5,131 nt of DNA from Atopobium sp. (lineage in GTDB: Bacteria; Actinomycetota; Coriobacteriia; Coriobacteriales; Atopobiaceae), in contig JAHACE010000075.1 in the NCBI GenBank assembly GCA_018376005.1, forward strand, positions 1 through 5,131, given 5' to 3'. Positions 1-5,131 of this stretch are shown here, one piece after another (position 1 is the stretch's first letter; every line of letters begins with the position of its first letter). Below the pieces are notes generated by a model. The model was not told the origin of the DNA and made no database searches. It saw only the letters and a program-made list of their open reading frames with translations. Both the position numbers and the translations under genes were made by a program.

Positions 1-792
1 ATTGCTACTGGAACCGAGCTTCCAGAAGACAGTGATGCCTATCGCTACAGGACGTATGCAAAGAAATATGCTGCTCTCATGCATCAGGATGAGGGACTGT
101 CTTTTGATAGGGCAGTTCGCATGAAACAGATTGCCGATGAGCACATGGAATATCTAGAAAGAAAGCACATGGTAAAGATGTTTGAGCAGCAGCCTATTCG
201 CATTCTTATTACTTCTCATAAAGATGTTGATGTTCCCGCAAGCAACTACCTTCAGCCTATTCAGGTAGGACCAGGTCAGAAGAGTAATCGCTTTACGTAT
301 ATGCTCCACGACGATGAGGGCGATAACATTACCGAGAAAAACCCAATGTACTGTGAGATGACTACGCAGTATTGGGCATGGAAGAACATCACAAATACTC
401 GCTATGTTGGCTTTGGTCATTATCGTCGCTACTTTAACTTTACCGATACGGTTTATCCAGAAAATCCGTTTGGTGAGGTTATGGATGACTTCATTGATGA
501 AGATGCCATTAAGAAATATGGTCTTGATGATCAGACCATTGCCCAGTGCATTGAGGGCTATGACCTCATTACTACTGGGGTAAAGGATATTCGCAAATTC
601 CCTGGAAGCGCTAATACACCTCTTGAGCAGTACCATTCCGCTCCGCTGCTTCATCCAAAGGATATGGATACTATGGCTGCGCTTATTATTGAGCGTCACC
701 CAGAGTATGCAGAGGATGTAAACGCTTTTCTCAACGGTCATCAACAATGCTTCTGCAACATGTACATCATGCGCAAAGAGCTCTTTGACTGA
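1..792 (+). pseudogene. Fragment 1: linker and DUF4422 domain, truncated by frame break
   Basis: Residues from about base 196 (ILITSHKDVDVP) to the stop at 790-792 form a DUF4422 domain, a family found in polysaccharide-synthesis glycosyltransferases, often fused to other transferase domains. Visible hallmarks are the SHKD opening, a DDEGDNITEKN stretch (about 310-342), the YWAWKN segment after it, and GHYRRYF at 415-435. The family's late CFCNMYIMRKELFD stretch is present up to base 789, and then a TGA ends the frame. The usual continuation (a YCxWLF-type helix and what follows) is absent. The 65 residues before the domain are charged and probably helical, and look like a linker from a further upstream domain. 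The function of DUF4422 itself is not firmly established; the glycosyltransferase role is inferred from fusions and context. Confidence 0.8.
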
Positions 793-1240
793 GCGTCTCT
801 TTAATATCTGGCGTATGCATATGCTGCGCACAGAGGGCAAAAACTGGAAGGTAAAAGAGCTGCAATGCATTCACTTTACTAATCCAGAGCCTCGTCAGAA
901 GTTTATTCCTCTCTTTGAAGAGAAGCCTGAGATTGCAAGCCAGAACGTTGTTCCTGTTGTTTTTGCAGCAGACAACAACTATGTTCCAATTCTTACCTGC
1001 GCTATGGGCTCAATGCTTGAAAACGCCGATCCTAACCGTTTCTACGATGTGGTCGTTCTCAACACCAATATTGGCGGATCAAAGCAGGAGCTGGTTAAGA
1101 AGCACTTCTCGCGTTATAAAAATGCTCGTATTACGTTCTATAACGTGTGGCGTATGGTTAAAGACTACAAGCTAGATACTAATAATGCTCACATTAGTGT
1201 GGAGACATACTTCCGTTTCTCTTATTGCCGCAACGCTTGA
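785..1240 (+). pseudogene. Fragment 2: end of DUF4422 and N-terminal half of GT8 domain
   Basis: This frame opens with TERLFNIW (788-811), the normal C-terminal motif of DUF4422, then a short linker (KVKELQCIHF) into a GT8 domain starting near 950. GT8 signs are VPVVFAADNNY (950-982), where the AAD/NNY residues belong to the nucleotide-sugar site, a SMLENADPNRFYDVVVLNT segment, and HISVETYFRF just before the break. GT8 enzymes are retaining, metal-dependent glycosyltransferases. The frame should continue into a helix and the metal-binding DxD motif, but instead runs into SYCRNA and the TGA at 1238-1240. The only possible start, a TTG at 785, has no convincing ribosome binding site, so I read this as an internal piece of the broken gene and not a separate gene. 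Confidence 0.75.
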
Positions 1241-1871
1241 TATTGATTATCTGGCAAACCTTAACGTTCGCGGTGGAGACCGCATGAAGTACAGCCTTGA
1301 CGTGCTTAACCTCAAGAATCCTTATGCGTACTTCCAGGCGGGAGTTATGGTCTTTAATACCGCTGAACTGCGCCGCTATCACACTGTTCCAGAATGGTTG
1401 CGCATTGCATCCAATCCAATCTTTATCTACAACGATCAAGATATTCTGAACAGCGAGTGCCAGGGTCGCGTTGTTTATCTCCCAGCAGACTGGAACGTGA
1501 CACACAACATTTTTGGACGTGCCGAGAAACTCTATCCAATGGCACCAAATAGCGTCTTTGATGACTATCAGGCAGCACGTCGTGCCCCAAAGATTGTTCA
1601 CTTTGCTGGTGCTATTAAGCCTTGGCAGAACGCCAGTTGCGACATGGCTTCCTATTTCTGGAAGTACGCGCGTAACACTCCGTTCTACGAGGTTATTATT
1701 CAGGACATGGTGCCAGGCGCTAGAAATGACGCCGATGTCACAGAGTTCCACGAGCGTGCGCTTTCTGATGCAAGTCCTCTGCGCAAGATTATTGACCCCA
1801 TTGCACCATATGGCAGCGCAAGGCGAGAAGCCCTTAAGGCCCTTGGTAGAACCTTAAGAGGACGCAAATAA
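1215..1871 (+). pseudogene. Fragment 3: C-terminal half of GT8 domain
   Basis: From about base 1224 this frame gives LIAATLDIDYLANLNV, the GT8 stretch that normally lies after the DxD motif. It is followed by YFQAGVMVFNT (FQAGV at 1332-1346), NDQDILN (1431-1451) and HFAGAIKPWQ (1599-1628). The His and the KPW motif are the usual C-terminal signature of GT8 enzymes, where the His helps bind the metal. The end (ASCDMASYFWKYARNTPFYEVI) and a basic tail complete a normal-looking C terminus. The same frame is open from further upstream (ATG at 1185), but those residues do not resemble GT8, so the true homology starts near 1215-1224. Without the DxD part this piece cannot form an active enzyme. Confidence 0.75.
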
Positions 1872-1878
1872 ATACCTG

Positions 1879-1910
1879 GTAGGTGCAAGATTTCTTGCAC
1901 CTACGTTTTT
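1879..1910 (+). terminator. Rho-independent terminator after the glycosyltransferase gene
   Basis: GTAGGTGCAAG (1879-1889) pairs perfectly with CTTGCACCTAC (1894-1904), an 11-bp stem with a 4-base loop, followed by G and a run of five T (1906-1910). It lies 7 bases after the stop of the upstream gene. Its T-run ends only 15 bases before the chosen ligA start, so it separates the two transcription units tightly. Confidence 0.92.
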
Positions 1911-1916
1911 ATGTTT

Positions 1917-1920
1917 GGAG
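1917..1920 (+). promoter_or_regulatory. Ribosome binding site deciding the ligA start
   Basis: GGAG at 1917-1920, five bases before ATG 1926, supports that start over the in-frame ATG at 1911. It lies inside the reading frame of the longer alternative. Confidence 0.7.
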
Positions 1921-1925
1921 TAGTA

Positions 1926-4043
1926 ATGGCAGCACTTTCGCCAAAAGATGTCGCTCGTGCGGCAGAACTCAATAGAATCTTGAACCATGCGGCATACGCC
2001 TACTATGCCCTTGATAATCCAGAGCTTACTGACGCTGAGTTTGACCGCCTTCTTATTGAGCTTCAGCAGCTTGAGGCAGCATATCCAGAGCTTGTAACTG
2101 TGGATAGCTATACCCAGCGCGTAGGAGGCTATGTCTCCGAGCAGTTTGAGCCTGTCCAGCATGCCGCTCGCATGTATTCCATGGACGATGCCATGAACCT
2201 AGAAGAGCTGGATGCATGGCTTTCCAGAACTGATGAGGCTCTTGGTGCATCACCTACAAACCCTGTGGCATATACCTGTGAGCTAAAGATTGACGGCTTA
2301 GGTGTTGCACTCACGTATCGTGACGGACAGTTTGTACGTGCTGCTACACGAGGTGATGGTAGTACGGGAGAAAACGTTACGGCAAACGTTTTGACTATCT
2401 CTGACGTTCCACGAGAGCTGGCGCTCGCTGGCCTAGAGCAGGTTGAGAATAGAGGCCTTAATCAGAGCATTGAGGTGCGCGGTGAGGTCTATATGCCAAA
2501 GCATTCCTTCATCCGCTTGAATGAAGATGCAGATGCTGCTGGTAAACAGCCTTTTGCTAACCCAAGAAATGCAGCTGCTGGATCTTTACGCCAAAAGGAC
2601 CCAAAGATTACCGCTCATCGAGACCTTGAGACCTTTATCTATGCGGTAGCCGATGAGGGTCCTCTTGATGTTCACAGTCAGTGGGAGTTCTTAAACTGGC
2701 TCCGTAGCTGCGGCTTTAATGTTAATCCTCATGCCCGTCGTTGCCTGAGCGCTCAGGAGGTTCATGATTTCTGTGCGCAAGCTCTTGAGCAGCGAGGAGA
2801 CCTTAACTACGACATTGATGGCGTGGTGGTAAAGGTTGACTCTTTTGCCAGCCAGGAAGCTCTAGGATTTACTTCTCGTGCTCCTCGTTGGGCTATTGCA
2901 TTTAAGTTCCCACCAGAGGAAAAGCAGACCGTTTTGCGAGAAATTCGTATTCAAGTTGGTCGTACAGGCGTACTCACACCTGTTGCTGAGTTTGATCCTG
3001 TTACTGTTGCAGGTTCTACCATTGCACGTGCAACCCTCCACAACCTTGACGAGATTCGTCGTAAAAACGTGCGCGAGGGCGATACCATCATTGTCCACAA
3101 GGCAGGAGATGTCATTCCAGAGGTTGTAGGACCAGTTTTGAGTCTTCGACCTGCAGATGCTGTTGAGTTCCAGATGCCAGCTACCTGCCCAAGCTGTGGC
3201 AGCCCTGTTATTCAGGAAGAAGGAGAAGTAGCTTTCCGCTGCGTCTCTATTGATTGCCCTGCTCAGGCAGTTGAGCGCCTGATTCACTGGGGTAGCCGTA
3301 AGGCCATGGATATTGACGGCCTTGGCGACGAGCTTATTAACCGTATGGTAGAAGAGGGTGTCCTCTCTGACGTTGCTGATTTCTACGACAAACTCACGGA
3401 AGAGATGCTGGCAAATATGCCTACAGGTCGTGTCTACGATACCGATACTGCAGATCACCTTTCTGGCGATAGTATTCCTGTGGGTCACACTATTGCCAAG
3501 AAGGTTATGGCAAAGGTTGAGGAATCAAAGACGCGTGGTCTTGGACGCGTACTCTTTGGTATTGGCATGAGGCACGTTGGTGCTAACGTCGCAGAGCTGC
3601 TTGCCCAAGAATTTGGCTCCATTCAGGCGCTTGCTACAGCTCCTGTCGAGAAAATCGCTGAAATCCCAAGTATTGGCCCTAAGATTGCAGAGTCTGTACA
3701 CGAGTTCTTCTCGATACCAGAAAATGTTGCCGTTATTGAGCGTCTTCGTCAGGCAGGCGTAATGCTCGAGGAAGAGAAGCCAGAAAACGAGCTTCCTCAG
3801 ACGCTTGCTGGACTTACCTTTGTTTTAACGGGAACCCTTGAACACTTCACACGTGATGAGGCTGGTGCCCAGCTCAAAGCTATGGGAGCAAAGGTTTCTG
3901 GCTCTGTATCCAAAAAGACTAGCTTCGTAGTAGCAGGAGAAGCCGCGGGATCTAAGCTTACAAAGGCTGAGAGCTTGGGCGTTCCCGTACTTGATGAGGC
4001 TGCGCTCCAGCAAATTCTTGAAACAGGTCAGGCACCTGCATAA
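1926..4043 (+). CDS. ligA: NAD+-dependent DNA ligase LigA
   Basis: LigA seals nicks in duplex DNA in replication and repair, using NAD+ to form an enzyme-AMP intermediate. The 705-residue product has the full bacterial layout. Domain Ia (about residues 5-75) carries the NMN-binding pattern YxYYALDNPxLTDAEFD. The adenylation domain has the catalytic lysine in KIDG (K121) and TRGDGSTGENVT downstream. An OB fold follows (VGRTGVLTPVAEFDPV), then a four-cysteine zinc finger (C421, C424, C439, C444), helix-hairpin-helix repeats (about 450-600, including FGIGMRHVG and IPSIGPKIA) and a C-terminal BRCT domain (about 624-700, LAGLTFVLTGTL). Length is normal. ATG 1926 is preferred because GGAG at 1917-1920 lies 5 bases ahead; ATG 1911, in frame 15 bases upstream, touches the terminator T-run and has no ribosome binding site. 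No damage is visible. Confidence 0.98.
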   Translation: MAALSPKDVARAAELNRILNHAAYAYYALDNPELTDAEFDRLLIELQQLEAAYPELVTVDSYTQRVGGYVSEQFEPVQHAARMYSMDDAMNLEELDAWLSRTDEALGASPTNPVAYTCELKIDGLGVALTYRDGQFVRAATRGDGSTGENVTANVLTISDVPRELALAGLEQVENRGLNQSIEVRGEVYMPKHSFIRLNEDADAAGKQPFANPRNAAAGSLRQKDPKITAHRDLETFIYAVADEGPLDVHSQWEFLNWLRSCGFNVNPHARRCLSAQEVHDFCAQALEQRGDLNYDIDGVVVKVDSFASQEALGFTSRAPRWAIAFKFPPEEKQTVLREIRIQVGRTGVLTPVAEFDPVTVAGSTIARATLHNLDEIRRKNVREGDTIIVHKAGDVIPEVVGPVLSLRPADAVEFQMPATCPSCGSPVIQEEGEVAFRCVSIDCPAQAVERLIHWGSRKAMDIDGLGDELINRMVEEGVLSDVADFYDKLTEEMLANMPTGRVYDTDTADHLSGDSIPVGHTIAKKVMAKVEESKTRGLGRVLFGIGMRHVGANVAELLAQEFGSIQALATAPVEKIAEIPSIGPKIAESVHEFFSIPENVAVIERLRQAGVMLEEEKPENELPQTLAGLTFVLTGTLEHFTRDEAGAQLKAMGAKVSGSVSKKTSFVVAGEAAGSKLTKAESLGVPVLDEAALQQILETGQAPA

Positions 4044-4073
4044 ATGTGCATGGTTAGTAACAAGGTGTTGATT

Positions 4074-4079
4074 TATAAT
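4074..4079 (+). promoter_or_regulatory. Putative -10 box upstream of the small membrane protein gene
   Basis: A perfect TATAAT lies in the 70-base gap after ligA, 34 bases before ATG 4114. The expected -35 position (4051-4056, TGGTTA, 17-base spacing) matches the TTGACA consensus at only three of six places. If used, transcription would start near 4085-4087, giving a leader of about 28 bases that contains the ribosome binding site. The poor -35 suggests a weak or activated promoter; readthrough from ligA is also possible, since I see no terminator after ligA. Confidence 0.5.
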
Positions 4080-4100
4080 GCTTCGTTACCGTCAGTAAAA

Positions 4101-4106
4101 AGGAGG
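4101..4106 (+). promoter_or_regulatory. Strong Shine-Dalgarno site
   Basis: AGGAGG at 4101-4106, within AAAAAGGAGGCG, lies 7 bases before ATG 4114. This near-perfect site is the main evidence that the short downstream reading frame is a translated gene. Confidence 0.8.
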
Positions 4107-4113
4107 CGACCAA

Positions 4114-4296
4114 ATGAACCTACTAAAAAGTAAGTATGTTTCTCTTGGAATGATGTTTTTGATTTTAGCAATCATCCTGGGCGCAGCATCAAACGTTAAT
4201 GACCTCTTTATCGGTATGATTTATGGCGTTTCTCTAGGAATATTGATTTTAGGATTGCTTGTAACTCAAAAAAGATTGCCTTTATGTAATCGATAA
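4114..4296 (+). CDS. Small hypothetical membrane protein, two predicted transmembrane helices
   Basis: I do not recognise the family. The 60-residue product has a short basic N terminus (MNLLKSKY), a hydrophobic helix at about residues 9-26 (VSLGMMFLILAIILGAAS), a short polar turn with N and D, a second hydrophobic helix at about 31-51 (GMIYGVSLGILILGLLV), and a basic tail (TQKRLPLCNR). By the positive-inside rule both ends should face the cytoplasm, giving a hairpin in the membrane. An excellent Shine-Dalgarno and a TATAAT box upstream support expression. The next gene starts 20 bases after its stop, so the two are probably co-transcribed. It could be a small stress or envelope protein or a regulator of a larger membrane complex, but nothing in the sequence settles this. 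Confidence 0.75.
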   Translation: MNLLKSKYVSLGMMFLILAIILGAASNVNDLFIGMIYGVSLGILILGLLVTQKRLPLCNR

Positions 4297-4316
4297 TTGA
4301 TCCAAAGGGCACAGCC

Positions 4317-4703
4317 ATGGCAGATAAAAACATTTTGGTTCTTTGCTATTCTCGCTGCACTACCTGTAAGAGAGCTCTTAAATGGCTTGATGAACACGGT
4401 GTTTCTTATACACTGCGCGATATTAAAGAGGAGAATCCAACTGCAGAAGAGCTTGCTGAGTGGCACAAGCTGAGCGGTCTCTCCATCAGGAAATTCTTCA
4501 ATACTTCAGGCATGGTGTATCGCGATAATAACATCAAGGAGCAGCTTGATGCAGGTATGAGCGATAGTGATGCCTATAAGTTGCTTGCCACTACAGGCAT
4601 GCTGGTAAAGCGCCCCTTGGTGGTTGCAGGTAATACTATCTTGCTTGGATTCAAGGAGCCTGCGTGGGAAGAAGCACTTCTGTATTTTTTCTTACGTGTT
4701 TGA
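4317..4703 (+). CDS. ArsC/Spx-family thioredoxin-fold protein (arsenate reductase-like)
   Basis: The 128-residue product has the ArsC/Spx/YffB fold. It opens with a beta strand (ILVLCYS), then the active-site CxxC (C14-T-T-C17) at the start of helix 1, then VSYTLRDIKEENPT, FFNTSG (60-65), and the conserved KRPLVV (98-103) with the family arginine R99, ending in GFKEPAWEE. Family members are glutathione- or thioredoxin-linked arsenate reductases or, in Firmicutes, the RNA-polymerase-binding regulators Spx and MgsR. A CxxC pair fits a redox switch or reductase, but sequence alone does not separate these roles. The final LLYFFLRV extends slightly beyond the usual family end. AAAGGG at 4304-4309, 7 bases before the ATG, is a fair ribosome binding site. 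No arsR or arsenite pump is near, which argues against a dedicated arsenic operon. Confidence 0.88.
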   Translation: MADKNILVLCYSRCTTCKRALKWLDEHGVSYTLRDIKEENPTAEELAEWHKLSGLSIRKFFNTSGMVYRDNNIKEQLDAGMSDSDAYKLLATTGMLVKRPLVVAGNTILLGFKEPAWEEALLYFFLRV

Positions 4704-4734
4704 ATATGTATCGCCTTTGGTGTTTTGTTGCAAG

Positions 4735-5131
4735 CTAGTCCTCGTCATCAACCATTTCTACAACAGGTTTACCCATGTAATTGATGCCGTCAACCAGCTC
4801 TTCCAGAGTAATTCTCTGACCCAAAATAGTTGCCTGAACAAGCTCTTTGTAGAACTCACGAGCTTCATCCATAAGATCAAGAATGCTTTCAGTCTTAATC
4901 TCTCCTGTGTAAGGTTCTTTCCAAGGCAGACGCTTGAGGTTTGCCGTAGGAAAGTCTTCAGTCTTAACAATACGATGAGCCATCGCGGCAACGTATGAAT
5001 TGTTTGAAGGACGCATGAACTTCTCGGTCTTATATAAAACGTCAGGAAGCTTGGTAGTGTATTTAGGATCAGTGCGCTCTACCGTGTGGTAAATGCGAGC
5101 GTAGTCCTGGAGGGCTTTCTCGTACTCACCA
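4735..5131 (-). CDS. Unrecognised protein, C-terminal 131 residues, 5' end outside window
   Basis: On the - strand the frame is open from the right edge (first complete codon at 5130-5128) to the TAG at 4737-4735. An ATG at 5016 lies inside the frame, but coding-like sequence continues upstream of it without a stop and no clear ribosome binding site precedes it, so the gene very likely starts beyond the window. The visible part is charged and mostly helical: an EYEKALQDYARIYHTVE stretch that could be one TPR-like helix, then YVAAMAHRIVKTEDFP, LPWKEPYTGEIKTESI, a helix around LMDEAREFYKELVQATILG, and an acidic end (EMVDDED). No signal peptide, membrane segment or catalytic motif is visible in this part, which suggests a cytoplasmic protein. 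I do not recognise the family. It converges on the ArsC-like gene with a 31-base gap. Confidence 0.75.
   Translation of the reverse strand, partial: GEYEKALQDYARIYHTVERTDPKYTTKLPDVLYKTEKFMRPSNNSYVAAMAHRIVKTEDFPTANLKRLPWKEPYTGEIKTESILDLMDEAREFYKELVQATILGQRITLEELVDGINYMGKPVVEMVDDED

Larger units (their letters stand above)
1..1871 (+). pseudogene. Broken multi-domain glycosyltransferase (DUF4422 + GT8), 5' end outside window
   Basis: The frame containing the DUF4422 domain is open from the first base of the window with no ribosome binding site before its first ATG (79), so the gene begins upstream. Coding sense continues to the TAA at 1869-1871, but through three frames: 1-792, about 785-1240, and about 1215-1871. 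Each piece matches consecutive parts of a DUF4422-GT8 fusion protein, so this was one gene. The intact form would be a cytoplasmic or membrane-associated nucleotide-sugar glycosyltransferase building capsule or cell-wall polysaccharide; donor and acceptor cannot be told. Both breaks coincide with loss of conserved sequence rather than a one-base slip. Outside the two junctions there is no other stop, so decay is recent or the breaks are assembly errors. A hairpin terminator follows immediately. Confidence 0.85.

Noticed and set aside
154..870. Long - strand open frame across the DUF4422 region (and a similar one at 1194-1751)
   Set aside because: They lie opposite clear glycosyltransferase coding sequence, have no recognisable domain or ribosome binding site, and show the composition expected of an antisense frame.
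785..1240. Programmed frameshifting between the glycosyltransferase fragments
   Set aside because: Frameshifting cannot supply the missing conserved blocks, and no slippery heptamer with a downstream hairpin is evident at either junction.
1832..1858. CTTAAGG / CCTTAAG inverted repeat (1833-1839 and 1852-1858)
   Set aside because: It is a perfect 7-bp stem with a 12-base loop but lies in the coding 3' end, is AT-centred, has no T-run, and can be explained by codon choice (Ala-Leu-Lys-Ala-Leu). The real terminator is 20 bases further on.
2862..3488. 208-codon - strand open frame inside ligA
   Set aside because: It is fully antisense to the OB-fold, zinc-finger and HhH coding region of an intact ligA and has no motif of its own.
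4670..4690. Possible terminator AGAAG-CA-CTTCT followed by TTTTTT at the end of the ArsC-like gene
   Set aside because: The full pairing would leave a 2-base loop, leaving only a 3-bp usable stem, and the T-run encodes residues of the protein. The 31-base convergent gap shows no better hairpin.
4624..4998. + strand open frame overlapping the end of the ArsC-like gene and the - strand gene
   Set aside because: It is out of frame with ArsC-like sequence and antisense to the better supported - strand gene, with no ribosome binding site.

Overview
The base composition (roughly 45-50% GC by eye), the DUF4422-GT8 surface-polysaccharide glycosyltransferase and the style of the LigA sequence suggest a Gram-positive host-associated bacterium. 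A member of the Coriobacteriia (Atopobium/Lancefieldella/Olsenella type) is my best guess, but this is inference from remembered family resemblance, not a search.

Layout: (1) Bases 1-1871 hold the 3' part of a large, broken, multi-domain glycosyltransferase gene on the + strand, entering from the left edge. It reads in three successive frames: a DUF4422 domain, then the start of a GT8 domain, then the rest of GT8. At each of the two junctions a conserved block of roughly 35-40 residues (family-based estimate) is missing, not just one base. The second missing block includes the catalytic DxD region. (2) A strong rho-independent terminator at 1879-1910 closes this gene. (3) NAD+-dependent DNA ligase ligA (1926-4043, +) follows at once, complete and intact. 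(4) A 70-base gap holds a perfect TATAAT box, small inverted repeats and a strong Shine-Dalgarno, leading to a 60-residue two-helix membrane protein (4114-4296, +). (5) An ArsC/Spx-family thioredoxin-fold protein (4317-4703, +) lies 20 bases further on, probably in the same transcript. (6) On the - strand, converging on it, is the 3' end of an unrecognised gene (4735-5131) that runs off the right edge.

The genes do not form one pathway: a decayed cell-surface glycosylation gene, a replication/repair housekeeping gene, and a small two-gene unit. I see no CRISPR array, tRNA, rRNA, insertion sequence or clear new system. The most notable signal is the pair of similar, same-phase deletions in the glycosyltransferase gene, which are either recent decay or an assembly artefact.
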